The notes under the pieces: model-generated
Databases searched by the model: none
Seen by the model: only the letters and a program-made list of their open reading frames with translations
Told to the model about the DNA's origin: nothing
In this document: piece after piece, positions 1-12,030 of the stretch
Numbering within the stretch: the stretch's first letter is position 1
How the letters are laid out: each line of letters begins with the position of its first letter
Program-made: the position numbers and the translations under genes
Assembly: GCF_048771995.1 (NCBI RefSeq)
Contig: NC_133027.1
Coordinates: 12,582,001 to 12,646,000, forward strand
Origin: Taeniopygia guttata
Lineage: Eukaryota; Chordata; Aves; Passeriformes; Estrildidae
DNA length: 64,000 nucleotides
Direction: 5' to 3'

Positions 1-424
1 CTTCTCTCATGCTGAAAAGTAAGATGCTGAGGTCTTCTGCTCACTGTAGGTTGCAGTTTATGTATACAAGTATCACTTAAGTTTCTGCTAGTAATAGGAG
101 GTGGAAACAGCGGAAGTACAGTTTGAAGGTGTTATACTGTTGTATGCTGCATTGTAGTCCCAAAGAGAAGTATTTCATACCTGGGGCTGCTGTTGGAGAG
201 AGCAGTCAGGAATATTGTCCATGAATTGTGATGTTTGAGAAGTAGCAGAAGAAGTTTAACAGTAGCATTAAAAAGCAATGAATGGTCAGTATGAGTTTTT
301 AGTTAGGCTTTAATAGATTTTGTAGTTGCTGTAATACATGTGGTCATGCAGTAGGCTGGCAGGTCGATGTAAATTTTCAGTGACTGCTTGTGAAACTCAA
401 AGTATGTCCTTTGTAGGGTTTCAG

Positions 425-594
425 TGAAATCTACTTCTCCTGCACTCCACCAGCCAAAGAAGTACAAAGAAAAAGACATTTTGCTCTCCAGACAATTCTC
501 AGATGACAGATCCGCTCAGTCCTCAGTGAAGCCTGCAGACAGCAGTAGCTATTCCAACGCCTGTGCTACTCCTTCTTCTCCAGTGTCGGGAAAG
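425..594 (+). CDS. Isolated exon of an unrecognised gene
   Basis: The block starts after a good acceptor (pyrimidine tract, tttcag at 421-424) and ends at a plausible donor (AAAG/gtagag at 594/595). After a 2-nt split codon it stays open for 56 codons; the product is rich in Ser, Pro and Lys and would be disordered. It enters in phase 1 and leaves in phase 0. No neighbouring exon was found before the LTR at 1376, so the rest of the gene must lie to the left or in DNA disrupted by ERVs. I do not recognise the protein. A fortuitous open frame between chance splice signals is possible. Confidence 0.35.
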
Positions 595-1375
595 GTAGAG
601 TTCTCTAACATATCACCCTGCTCTTCCAGAGTAATAGAATTTCTTGCTGATATCATTCTGCAGTTAGGTATTTTACTGATAAATTAGGAACCTAACGTAG
701 CTTTTCATTTGTAACACTGCATAATACTTCCTTCTGGAACTTAAAAATCTAGACTAAATATCCTTGTTTCACTAGTTTAATACAGCAAAAATAATTTGTA
801 GACTGCTGAGGTGAAGCTATCCAAAGTAGAAAAAATGAGATTTTAAAAAAACCCCAAACTTGTTCTAATAAACATGTATTAGTTTTTTTCAACTAAATGA
901 GTATATTATATACACACTTCTGAAGTTTTTGGATTCTGCCTTTCTCGGCTTCCATAATAGATTTTCAATATCAATACTGATTCTGTCTTATCTGCCTTAC
1001 TATGACTGATTTTTGTGATGGTTATTTGAACAAAGTACACATTTTTAATGAGATTACTGTGACAGTTGTCACATATACTTGAATAGTAGATTGCAGTAAC
1101 ACTAAGGAGATCATTGAGAGAAAACTTCATGGACTCATTGGAGGATGTAGTAATTCCTCTTGAATCTTTCAGCTTTTAAATTAAGACAGCGTAAAAGGAA
1201 GAAAACATGTTTCCTGAATATAGAAATGCGAGTAGTGTGCTGTAGGCTACACTCTAGGATGCTTAATTTTGGTGTCATCTCAAGGTCTGTCAGACTTTAA
1301 CCAATTCTAATTAGTCACTAGACTTTTTAATCCTATTCTGCTCTACTTGTTTCTTGCCCCTCATGGATGAATTAC
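595..1375. other. AT-rich stretch with no recognised feature
   Basis: No exon, RNA gene or repeat could be supported here. If 425-594 is a true exon this would be intron. Confidence 0.4.
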
Positions 1376-1752
1376 TGTGGAAGGGGCTAACAGCAGGCCT
1401 GTTAGCTAAAGGAGCGAAAAGAAGCTGAGAGGCAAGAAGAAGCTGTTAAAGAGCTCTCTCCAAGGCTGCTACCAAGGAGACTGAGAGAAGAGAAGAACTG
1501 AAGAAAGATAAGGAGAGCACTGCAGACGGACAAAGTATTTTTAGAAAGTTAACTAAAGTCACTGTTACTGTTCACCAGTGGTGTTATGTTGATTTTTTTG
1601 TGGCCAATAGTTGGGGTAGAAGAAGTATAAACAATTAGAAAGTTTATAAAAGGTCAGCCATGTTCAATAATAAAGAATTGCCATCTGAGACCGCCTGTGG
1701 TCTGTGCTTTGTGTCGCGACCGCCTCGGGATACAGTGTATATACCAGTGACA
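1376..1752 (+). repeat. 5' LTR of a decayed ERV
   Basis: It begins TGTGGAAGGGG and ends CAGTGACA. It carries a TATA box (TATAAAA, 1645-1651) and a polyadenylation signal (AATAAA, 1669-1674) in the expected order, and is followed two bases later by a primer-binding-site-like sequence and then gag. The purine-rich stretch at 1410-1520 looks like lysine/glutamate coding sequence in one frame but is LTR U3. The left end is inferred from the TG start only. Confidence 0.7.
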
Positions 1753-1754
1753 GC

Positions 1755-1771
1755 TGGTGCCCACCGCGTGG
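1755..1771 (+). promoter_or_regulatory. Primer-binding site (decayed, tRNA-Lys-like)
   Basis: The sequence TGGTGCCCACCGCGTGG follows the LTR end. It resembles the tRNA-Lys type (TGGCGCCC...) with substitutions. Position and length support the call; the exact tRNA is uncertain. Confidence 0.5.
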
Positions 1772-1966
1772 AGCAACAGCCTGAACAGCGTGGTCAGTCT
1801 GGAGCCACGCGGGGTCCCAGCAACTGGCAGCCGTGACCCACTGGGGAGCAGCGGGGGAGGCGGCGCTGGTGCAGCTGAGAGTGGCGTGTGGAAGCCACAG
1901 GGAGGTCCAGACTTGATTTTCTCCTATCAAGACACCTGGAAGCAGGTGAGGCACCAACTAGTAATA

Positions 1967-2665
1967 ATGGGAAATAAATCTAAAGAGGAAGAGACTGTTT
2001 TGGCTACATGGAAAGCTTTGTTAAGATATAAGGGAATTAATACTTCAGACTATACCCTTCGTAGTATATTGCTGTGGGCTAGATCATAGGATTTTGCCAC
2101 TGATCCTGACACAGCATTTAGTGTTAAAACTTGGAAAAAAGTCAGGGACAGGCTGTGGGAAGTCATCTGAGCAGGAGATAAAACTTGTCAATCTAGTTGT
2201 TACTTGGAGATCGCTTTTTGAGGCATTAAAGGAATGGAAAACAGCGGGAACAAGCAGAGTACAACGTGGATGAAGATTTGGGGTTGATAAACGAGTCTGA
2301 TGGGAGGGATGAGTCAGATGGGGCCTTTGATGGGGAACTTGTTGAATACATCCTTGAAGAAGGTGCAGGTGCCCATGGAAGTTACCAGGCAGGCTACCAA
2401 AGCTTCCAGGAAAGTTGCCAGAGCTTCTGGGCTGGATGCTGAAGCTTTTGGGAAAGCTGCTAAGGTTTCTGGGCAGACTGCCAAAGTACCTCCTTATCAG
2501 ACTCCTAAGCCTCTTTATCTCACACCTGCACAGCAGCTTGCAGCGGTCCCCGTATACACTACACCACTGCGCCAGTTAGCTGAAATGTCTTTAGCAGAGA
2601 GACAAACCCAGCTGTCTGCCCCCTGCTCCCCTCTGACACTGTTGAGGCAGGATGGGAATGAATAG
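1967..2665 (+). pseudogene. ERV gag fragment, 5' part, broken
   Basis: The frame starts with an ATG in a Met-Gly-Asn context (a myristoylation-type matrix start) and is open to a stop at 2087-2089. Further gag-like text follows in other frames, including an Ala/Lys/Gln-rich stretch with PxYxTP-like motifs at 2300-2665. At least two frame changes and stops separate the pieces. Gag is interrupted at about 2670 by another LTR and resumes after it. Small size and a MGNKSK-type start suggest a class II (alpha/beta-like) element; this is an inference. Confidence 0.55.
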
Positions 2666-2669
2666 ACTT

Positions 2670-2945
2670 TGTTCAGAAGGCTGAGACTATAACTCTGATT
2701 TATTTCAAAATACATCGCTCTTTTATACAGAGCTTCGTGCAGACCAACTCTATTGGTCCTGAAGTGAAAACCTCTCACTCTATTGGTGTGCAGTGAATGA
2801 CATACAGTAGGAGAACCCAATTATAAACAATGTGAACTACAAGAGAGATAAAGAACCTATTTACATTCTTTCTCAACACTTTCTCAAGCTTCTACCTGGT
2901 TAGAAACTTTATGTTTTCTCTTTGACTGAATCTAAGACCTACACC
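2670..2945 (-). repeat. Solo LTR nested inside gag
   Basis: Read on the minus strand it contains a TATA box (CTGTATAAAAGAG, about 2730-2742) followed by AATAAA (gatttatttc on the plus strand, about 2697) and ends in CA at 2670. Gag-like coding text lies on both sides (to 2665 and from about 2960), which shows it inserted into the older ERV. The right end is approximate; no target-site duplication could be fixed. Confidence 0.5.
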
Positions 2946-2959
2946 CCTCCACTCTAGCC

Positions 2960-3275
2960 CAGCCATTTGCCCCCCCGCCCCCTTCTGAGCTGCATGAACA
3001 GTTTGCAAGGTCGTATCCTCCATTGCTGGACAGTGACAGCAAATCAAGTGAAGAGTCACCCGCAGTAACGCCTGAGTTGGGGCAGGGAACTGTTGACAGT
3101 TCACCTTCTAATAGATCCAGCCCTGCTGCCCCACGGACTTTGCCTCTGTGTCAAGTAACTGTGCTTCCATGAGAGCCTCAGAAGTTTCGGGAATTTGTTA
3201 GGAAGAAAGCAGCTGAAGAAAAAAAATGGGGACCTAATAGAAAGATTAGGTGCCCTAAAAGTACCTCAGGAGCAG
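2960..3275 (+). pseudogene. ERV gag fragment, continuation
   Basis: A Pro/Ser-rich frame with charged segments resumes after the nested LTR and ends in a Lys/Glu-rich stretch at about 3190-3260, with at least one internal stop near 3171. No pol follows, so the ERV is truncated here. Confidence 0.4.
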
Positions 3276-4057
3276 AGTGTTAACACAAATGTTGCCTGTA
3301 TACTGTATATATTCGATAGCCAATAAAAATAAAAGGTACGTATGAAATAAAAGGTATGTATGAAAGATGCATTGAATCAGTTATATATCACTGATACTTT
3401 CTGAAAGACTAAATGTGGTCTGCATTAATTCTGAAGTTCATCAGCTGCCTACATTTTTCAATTCTTAAAATGTAAAATTGTACTGCTTTCAAAAGTAAGA
3501 ACCTTCCTTAAACTGCTAAGTAAAAAGTTGTTTGCAACATATTACTTCAAACAAGAAGTGTTTCTCAAATATTTTACAAAACTTAGTGAAACTATTCTCT
3601 TCTTGCAAAATTTCACATTTCTGTACAGACCCAAGCCAATTGTGCTTAAGCAATCATAATTACTCGCACTATTACTGTGTTCTTCTACACTACAAAGTAC
3701 ATATTATTTAATGTCAGTAACTTCATTTTATAAGCTAAATTAAAAGTTTAAGACTTTCCATTAGGAATCAAAGTGTATCTGACAGTATTTCAGAGATTAA
3801 AATGTGTGAAAATACCACAAATACATGAAATTGCATTCCTATACAGCATGTAAACATAGTAAAATATCATGATCATGACAGTTACATTTTTCCACTCTAA
3901 TCTTTTTCTGAAGATTTGCATGTGTACCAGGTAACTGGGCTGGGCTTGGTGTATCCCTGGAGGGCCCCAGGAGCTCTGCTCCCAGTCAGCTGAATGTTGC
4001 CACAAGGGTACCAGCCCTGGGTAGGAGCCAGTACAGGGCCCCTCCTGCAGGAGAAGG
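3276..4057. other. AT-rich stretch with no recognised feature
   Basis: I see no exon, repeat family or RNA gene that can be supported. Confidence 0.4.
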
Positions 4058-4560
4058 GATCAGGCCCTGCTTGGTAACTTTCATTTTGGCCACTTTTGTG
4101 AACAGGTGAGAAAGGTCAAAATGAAACCTCTCCCAGCTATTTGCCTCTCCTTTATCTTTTTAGGTGCCAGAACTCTGTGTCACACATGGCCTGGGTGTGT
4201 GCTGAGCAATGCAGCCCCCACAAAGCCTTTGGTTTCCCACAAGTTGCCATGCCTTGTTCCCAGGTGTGCCCAGCTCTGGCAGGAGAAAGAGCCTGCAGCG
4301 CCGTGCCCTGCCCAGCCGGGGCTCTCTGGCACAGAGCAGCAGCAGCGCCAGCACCTCTCAATCCGCTCTTTCCTTATCTTCTCCTGGGACACAGAAGCCT
4401 CTGGAAATCAGCACCACCAGTCGTGTTCCCAGCTCGGAGCAGCTCCTGCTGGCAGACAGATCCTGCCAGTTCGACCGCTTCTGGAGGGGCAGAGGTGCAG
4501 ACTAACATGAACAGGAGTCCTGGGAATGTCCAATAAATATACAAAAATGTGGGAGTATTT
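4058..4560 (+). repeat. Duplicated terminal-exon-like block, copy 1
   Basis: About 500 bp that recurs almost unchanged at 15655-16160. Both copies hold a donor-like AACAG/gtgaga or gtaaga, a short pyrimidine-rich tract ending tttttag, then an exon-like body with a Ser/Thr/Arg-rich frame (4209-4505 here, ending in TAA) and a polyadenylation signal (AATAAA, 4533-4538). The arrangement suits the last exon of a duplicated gene. Several frames are open because of GC-rich composition, so the true frame is uncertain, and I do not recognise the product. Confidence 0.45.
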
Positions 4561-6231
4561 GTTAGGAATTATTACAGCTGTTAAACCAATACTGCCTTCT
4601 CTCCTGGCTCTGTGAATGCCTTGGGCCCTTCTCTGACCCCAGCAGTTACCCCTATCTGCGTTCCCTGATTGCTGTCACTTGCATCTCAAAGCAGGGTTTT
4701 GTGGACTCCAAGTTCCAGCTTTCAGGCTGGAGCATCACCATGTTGTTCCTCATGAGTGACTGTCCTGTCTTCATGTCACTGTGCTTGGAGCAACTACATT
4801 TGCTAAGAAGTAGGGCATAGAAAATCAGAGAATAAAAATGGCTTGGAAACTCTTTGGTGGGAACTGGATATTAGAGTTTTCAGTTCCTTTCTTTTGAAGA
4901 AATAGGTTCATTTTCTGAATGGAGGATGAAGCGTGTTTAGCAGGGCTTTGAGGAGTGGTTTTTGCGCTTAAAACCGATTCCTGATCTCCGATCTAAAAGA
5001 AAACATGGTCACCCTCTGAAAAGTTAAATCTTGGAGATGATGACATTAATGAGTAGGAAAAGTGATGCTTATAATTTCAAAGATGTTGATTGCCCCAAGC
5101 ATCTAGTCAAGCATTTCTTGTCAACTGTCCTGCTGTTCAGTCTCGTGCCCACAGAGGATTCGCATTAGGACAACGTGCAGCTTCCCAGATTCCATAGTCT
5201 GAGTTTGGCCGGCTGCTCTCTCCACTGCACTTTGTGGGCTCATGCACTGGTGCTGGGGGTTGATGCTGGCTAAACATACGTGCACCCACAAAAAAAAAAA
5301 AAATCGCTCGCTCCTGGGCTTGGCCGCAGCTGCTGGCGGCGCTGGGATGAGCCCCGGCAGCACGGCCCGGCGGCCCTGCTGGGAAAGAGCCCCCGAGCCC
5401 GCCGGGAAGGGGCCCTGCTGCCCCGCAGCACCCCTCGGAGGGCAGAGAGAAAGCCAGCTTCTTTTCCTCTCTTTTTTCCTCTGTTAAAAGTGTTGTCCTA
5501 GAGGCGGCACCAGCTTTTCTAATTGGCTTAGCCGCGCGCCTGCTCTCAGAGGCACTCAGTGGTTGCTTTTGCCTGGCACAGGGAAAGCTTATGGCAGAAA
5601 TGCCTCACTTTCCCGGCTGGCTTCTTTCCTCCTCTCCAAAAATTGACCCATGCAAAACCAACAAAACTGGCCACTGGTGCTCCTGGGGCTGGGGAACCTG
5701 GAGGCTTAAAGAATACTTGAAAAACTCGTGTGGGGCCCTTCAAAAACCTCATGTGGCTTCATATCCAGACACACAGCTAAAGCCCAGATATTTCTCCATT
5801 CTTTTTCTTTTTAACTGAGAAAGGAAGTCACAGGTGATGGGGTCTCTATTCCACATCTATTGGAATAGATAGCTATATCTTTTAAATGCTGCAGGACTTA
5901 AGATTGTCAAATCAGCACTTCTCTGAGTATTCATTTTGCAAAACTCAGTTCTGGATAATAGTTGTAGACTAAAACAATACCATTCCTCTGTATAAATTAA
6001 ATCCTATATTAAGGAAATGAGCAACCTAAGAGCTATGTACAAAATAAACTAACATGCATTGTTGAAATTAAATATGTTACTGTTACTCCTGCTCTCTGAA
6101 ATACCTTTGAAATAAATTTAACAAGACCCTTAGAACATATTTGTGGGTGTACAAGTCAAGTTTCAGAAAAATTAAATCCTATCAATGAAAATTCTGTAAA
6201 GCAATGAAAAACTAATGTCCTTGTGTGTCTC
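4561..6231. other. Intergenic stretch with a GC/CpG-rich patch
   Basis: Nothing coding could be supported. A GC-rich patch at about 5300-5460, downstream of an A13 run at 5289-5301, is rich in CpG compared with its surroundings. The rest is AT-rich. Confidence 0.35.
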
Positions 6232-6478
6232 AAGCTGCGTTAAGGGAAATATAGGTTGGCTATTAGGAAAAAGGTTTTTACAGAAAGGGTGATAAAGTTC
6301 TGGAATGGTCTGCCCAGAAAGGTGGTGGAGTCACCATCCCTGGATGTTTAAAAAAAGACTGGATGTAACACTCAGTGCTATGGTTTAGTTGAGGTGTTAG
6401 GGCATGGGTTGGACTCAATGATCTTGAAGGTCTCTTCCAACCTAGTCATTCTGTGAATTCTGTGAATTCTGTGCATTT
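6232..6478 (+). mobile_element. CR1: CR1 LINE 3' fragment
   Basis: The text matches the 3' end of avian CR1 LINEs: a 'ttctggaatggtctgcccag' segment, a 'ggactcaatgatcttgaagg' segment with 'tctcttccaacct', and a terminal microsatellite of ATTCTGTGA-type units at about 6450-6475. It is 5'-truncated, as is usual for CR1. Confidence 0.85.
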
Positions 6479-6994
6479 TTCTTATAACCTTGGGATTTTA
6501 CTCCTTAAAAATTGATAAGTTTCTATATCAGTCTATTTGCAAAGTAACTGTTTAACCCAAGAAATTTGGATACATTTCCCCTTTGGTTACAAATAAAGCA
6601 TTTGCACCTTCAAGGCATATCCAGGGATGCACAGGTGACACTGCACTCATTGTCTCAAACAAGGTGAGTGCAAACAAAGAAATTCCTGTAATTACCTTCC
6701 CATGCATAATTTTTAACCTTTCTGTAATCTCAAATGACCTCATTTCTGTGATTATTGCATCTGCACACTTAGCTGCAAAAACCCAACATTAAAAGCCATG
6801 GTCATATTTTGGTTCCAAAATAAGAAAACATGCAAATTAGTATTTCAGTAATAGCACTGGCAGACCTTTTAGGTTTAATCCAATTCCTGCTATATTCAGA
6901 AACCTGCTATTGACTTCAACAGAGTTGGCATGGATGCTTAACCATGAATAAATACAGAAGGTAGAAATCAAGAAATAGAAAAAAGAAATCAAGC

Positions 6995-8470
6995 TATGCA
7001 GTAATAAATGGCAAAAAAGAAGAGATAGTAGAATCAAGACCCCTAAATGACAGATGGTCAGCACCAGCTTACGAATTATATGCAGTATTAAAAGCTTTAC
7101 AGAAATTAGAAAGAAAAAAGAGAATGATCTTCACAGATTCAAAATATGCATTCAGGGTAGTACACACTTTCAGAAAGATTTAGGAAAAACGAAGATTACT
7201 CAATACTCAGGGACAAAGACTAGTGCATGAAGAAATAATCAGGCAAATCTTAAAAGCCATCAGGGTGCCAGAGGCAATTACCATAGTCCACGTGAAAGGA
7301 CACCAAACAAGAATACAGCTCAAGACCCAAAGGAACAATTTAGCAGATAAAGAAGCCAAAAGCACAGCTTTACTAAAAGTAAGTACCCCAGAGATTGGGG
7401 AGGAGGATGTCCAGAAATATCCCCCACACCCTTCCCCAAAAGCAATTGAAAGATGCAAATAAAAAAAAAGAGGCCGACTAGAAAGAAGTAAGTAGAAATT
7501 GCCAGACAGGAGAGAGCTGTTATCTAAAAACTATACCAGAAAAATCCTGGGGAGATTACACCAACAGACACACTGGGGAGCCCAAGCCCTGGCAGAGCAA
7601 TTCCTGAGATTCTTCAAGTATAAGGGGATTTATGAATTAGCAAAACAAGAGGTACAAAGGTGTATGATTTGTCAAAAAGTTAATTGGGCAAAAACCCAGT
7701 ATGTGGTATTGGGAAGTCGCCCAGTAGCATACCGGCTTTTTGAAAGAATTCAGGTAGATTTCACTGATCTGCCTAAAGTGGAGAGATATAAATTCCTATT
7801 GGTAATAGTAGACAAACTAACCCACTGTGTAGAAGCCCTTCCAAGCTCTCGGGCTATGGCTCAAACAATATCGAGGTTTCTACTAGAAGAAATCCTACCC
7901 CGATATAAGTTAGTAAGATACATAGATTCAGACCAAGGGACATTCTTCACCTCTGAAATCATTAGGCAAGTAGCAAACACTCTAGGGATCCAGTGGGAGT
8001 ACCACATCCCATAACATTCTCAGAGCTCCAGACAAGTTGAAAGAATGAATCAAACATTAAAAGCCCAATTAGCAAAATTAATTTTGGAAGCAAAAATGTC
8101 CCGGGTAAAATGTCCTTTTGAAGCTTCCCAGATGCCACATTTCCTGCTAAATGTTCCAGACCATGTCTCATTCTGAGACTGGGCTATCTCCCTTTGAAGT
8201 GCTGTACGAGGTGCCATACGAGCATAGAATACCAGTGGGGCACCCCAGGATAGAGGATGGACAGATACAGCTGTTGCTCATAGCCATAAGCAAGAATCTT
8301 CAGGAAGTGTGGAAGCAAGGAATAATAACACAAAGTAGCCCTTTGGGTTTTTTCATACATAAAGTACAGCCCAATGAAAAAGTACTCATAAAGACCTAGA
8401 AAGAGACCACCCTGTCACCTCAATGGGAAGTCCCCTTTCTTGTCCTCGTAACTACAGGCACAGCAGTACG
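6995..8470 (+). pseudogene. pol: Gammaretrovirus-like ERV pol remnant (RNase H, integrase)
   Basis: One frame carries the RNase H C-terminal half (TDSKYA motif near 7132, GHQ and NLADKEAK near 7295-7365) and then integrase from 7499. Integrase shows the zinc-binding His and CxxC residues (CMIC near 7665), the first two catalytic Asp (VDFTD near 7757, DSDQG near 7930) and the catalytic Glu (QVERM near 8036). In-frame stops occur at 7181, 7460 and 8012, and the frame shifts near 8160, after which the integrase C-terminal region continues. Protease, reverse transcriptase and gag are absent, so the provirus is 5'-truncated. Confidence 0.85.
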
Positions 8471-11231
8471 AATGGCAGAAAAGAGTTAGACACACACATC
8501 TTGAGTGAAAAAATCGAGCTCTGGGAAGGGACGCCACAGTAGAAAGTCACCTCTCCCCCTAGCGACCTGCAGATAACCTTGCAACAGCCAAGTAAATGAC
8601 TAATAAGAACCTGATGAAGTGCACTGAACCTAATTGTAAATGTTATCCATTTGTGCATTTCATATGCAAGTATTGTAACAAAGTTTAGATCATGCACTGT
8701 AAAAAGAGATATTAGCCAAAAAATTTATGCAATAAGTACTTACAAGAGGAACTGTGCCTAACTAACCGTGTCTTAGGGCTCGCCACTAAGCTAAGAATAA
8801 TTGAAGTAAATTCTGAAATTTAGTTTCACTTGTTCCAAAACAGGCTGAGGGGAAAATTACGACCAAAAGCTCAAATCATTACTGTTGAGTACTGGAAATT
8901 AAACAAAGTACTCTGCAGCTCAGATACTGTTAAACTATCCAAATAGGGCATCTTTAAACAGAGGCACGCAGCTCAGTCCTAGCATGAAATCACAGAAGAC
9001 TATTCTTACTGCCGAGAAGATGGCTTAACCCGCTGCTAGTAGCAACCCAGTAGATGCAAACAAAAGCAGAAGAATATTGATAGTAGGAGTAATCCTGATG
9101 TACCCGAGTCTAGCAATGTACCTCAAGACTAGTACACACATAAATAACTTGCCCACCACAGAAGTGCAGAGCCCCGGCAATGGGTGCAGACAAAGCATAC
9201 AGACTGTCCAGAAAAGACAAGGAGAATCAGAAGCTCCAATATTCCCAGCCCCAAGGAACTGCAGCAAGGGTAAAATAAACAAACATTGTTCCATAAACAG
9301 CACTCAGCAGGGGGTACGTGGATTAAAAAAAAGATGAAGTGTTATTTACAAGGAGCAACCCCTAAAAATGGGCAGTCAGAGCACAAAATACATAAGAAGA
9401 ATGCTGAACAAATATCTGTCTCAGCCTGTGACAAATATAACTGCACAGCATGGATTGGGGGAAAAATAGAGTCATTATTTGTAGCTTATTTTCAGGCGAA
9501 CCCACTGTGTTATAATAATAATCTATTGAATATGTGTGTGATAAGAAGAAAGACATACTAAGTCAGAGGAATTTAAAATATGAGACCAAATTATCCCTCA
9601 GAAATGAACCAGTTATCCTTAACCTTTTAGAAGATCAAGATGACAGAGTTTGTCTGCAATATGACAGGATATTCTGCTCCTCAAAGAATAAAGAAAGAGT
9701 AGACCCAAAGAGTAAAATAAAACAAATAACACAAGAACTAAAAAGACACGAGAAGATAGAAAAGAAAAGGTTGAGAACCCTAAGTGAACAATATGAACAC
9801 CTAGAGAGACAATACACCAATTAGAGTTTACCTGCCTCAGACCAAAACCTGTTTGTAGATCTGATGCAAAAAATTGCAACAAAATTAAGACTATCCAATT
9901 GCTAAATTTGCAGAGGGCTCAAATCCACTGAAAACTAGCATTAGAAAAGGAAAAGTTTAGCCCCAGAGCAACTCCTAAAATAACTCAGAAACCTGAGGGA
10001 TAAGTTTTAGACAAGAGAGTAATTAGAATGTTCTACCTTAGCAAGGAGGGAAAAGAGTATACTAAAATAGTAAGGTACACTCCATGTATATCCACTTTGA
10101 CGGTAAACTCCTCCAACAAAAACAAGATCTGGCAGCCAGAAAGCTCTTCAGGGTACTAGAGCCGGGAAAAAGGGGCCAAGTGCAAATAGACTAATAAAAT
10201 TGGACTCTACTAGAACAAAAGCCCTAGAGCTAATCCTTACCAATCCTTACGTAAATTAAGAAGACTCTAGAATGAGCCCAAAACCACAAAGGTTAAATAA
10301 AAAGCCCCCAATAGTTGATATTAAATTTGCAGGAAGAAAGCGTACAGTGAACAACCTCAGTGGTAGAAAGGGTCGCGCACAATAAGATTGATAAGGCCTG
10401 TTTTCTTTACCCTGCCCCACTCAGAATGCAACTCACTAGGGGATCCCTTATATAAAACCTTAAGTAAAAAGAAAAAGGATTTGAAAAATAAATTCCCTAT
10501 CTTTGATAAAGATCAGGCCTAGAGAGAGGAGGAGTGGCCTGCAGAAAGAATAATAGAGTATTAGTCCCACGACATAGGCCCAAGATGGGAGTTGGAGGTA
10601 TAAGACCCCAATTTATCTATTAAACTGACTAATGAAGCTCCAAGCAGTAGTAGAAATTGTCTCAAAGCACACCTCAGATGTCCTCGAGTTACTATCTAAA
10701 CAACACTCCCAAATAAGAGCCTTTGTATATCAAAACAAGATGGCCCTAGACTGTTTACTAGCCAAAGAAGAGAGAGTTTGTGAGAAATTTAATAAAACAA
10801 AATGTTGTCTAGAGATCGATAATTATTGAAAAACCTAGTGAACGAAATTAAACAAGTAGCACATGTCCCAGTACAAAAATAGAACTCTATACTCCAATCA
10901 TCCTAGTGGGTCTATTTGTTTAATAGAGCTTAGTAAAAAAAAATATATATTATTTATATTGTGTTCAATAGCTAGAATCCTATTCCTGCCCTGCTTAATA
11001 CCCTGCTTTATTAAGTTAATATACTCAGTAGTGCAGGGTATGCAGGTAGCTGCCATGCCCACAGACCCAGAATGTACTACAGGGAAATTAAATCAAGTGT
11101 CTAAAATCACAAAATTAGAAGAAGAAAATCCACACAGTAGAACAACAGATCCTTTAGCCAGATTCAAAGAGCAAATAAAGGGAGAAGGGGACGTTTACAA
11201 GCTTTACCAAGAAATTCCAAAAGAAGAGTAG
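8471..11231 (+). pseudogene. env: Gammaretrovirus-like ERV env remnant
   Basis: The surface-subunit region (about 9000-10600) is broken into short frames. The transmembrane subunit is recognisable: 10632-10829 holds a heptad-repeat start and an immunosuppressive-domain-like segment that ends in a C-x7-CC motif, and 10863-11231 holds a hydrophobic membrane span (about 10940-11040) and a charged cytoplasmic tail. The stop at 10827 and the frame change after it disable it. Its place between integrase and the 3' LTR fits env. Confidence 0.7.
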
Positions 11232-11365
11232 AGTAATGAGACCAAAGAGAACTAAGAGTTTTTAAGGACTAAACTAGTTAAATTATAAGAACAGTTTCAC
11301 AAGATCAAAAGAAAATCCACTAAATACAAAGCTTTTTAGAAAAGCACGAATTAATGTATTAATTT

Positions 11366-11378
11366 AAAAGGGGAAGGA
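11366..11378 (+). promoter_or_regulatory. Polypurine tract
   Basis: Thirteen purines (AAAAGGGGAAGGA) end just before the LTR start at 11380, the expected place for the plus-strand primer. Confidence 0.75.
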
Positions 11379-11379
11379 T

Positions 11380-12030
11380 TGTTATATGTAATATGAGTAA
11401 TTTGTGCCTATAAAGTAAAATATTGATGTAATGTTTAGTATTACTAAGAAATATTTGTATAAAACATGTGAGTCTGAGCCAAGAGATTACCTCACATATG
11501 TTGAGACCACCCCTGACAAAAAGGAGGAAAACTTAATTTACAAACAAATACGGATAGCTTACCCAGAGATAAATTGTTTCTCAAAGTGATCCTAGTAACT
11601 CCCAAGCAATGATCCTCTCAATAACTACCCAAGATTGAGATTGCTAGAGTCACCAGAGAAATACATCTCAATGCCAAGTTCCAGTAACTCAGTCAGGGGT
11701 GTACAGCACTCTCCAGACACCATTTTGTTCTCACCAACACAGAGAAAAGAAATTCTATAAATATGTAAGACTCTAAATAGGAAAAAAAGCCTGATCACTG
11801 AAACTCTGCCTCAAGCAAAATAAACTGTATAAAAAGCGCTTAAGAGAGACAGTCTTGTGTGAAACATAAAGGACCCTATGCTGTAGCAGTCAGACCTGTG
11901 TCTCATCCAGTGCTGATCCCGGGCTCAGCACTGTCCTTTTTATTGTAGCTAGCTCAGACTCAATTTGATCACTAAATAAAACCTGGTTTTATTACTTTTA
12001 ATTTAGCTAGATCAATTTTTACTTATAACA
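11380..12030 (+). repeat. 3' LTR of the gammaretrovirus-like ERV
   Basis: This 651-bp LTR has perfect terminal inverted repeats (TGTTATA at the start, TATAACA at the end). It holds a TATA box (TATAAAAA, 11829-11836) and a polyadenylation signal (AATAAA, 11975-11980). No matching 5' LTR is present in the window. Confidence 0.85.

Noticed and set aside
1395-1540. A Lys/Glu/Arg-rich reading that looks like a charged coiled-coil exon
   Set aside because: It lies inside an LTR with TATA box, AATAAA and primer site, and the frame soon stops.
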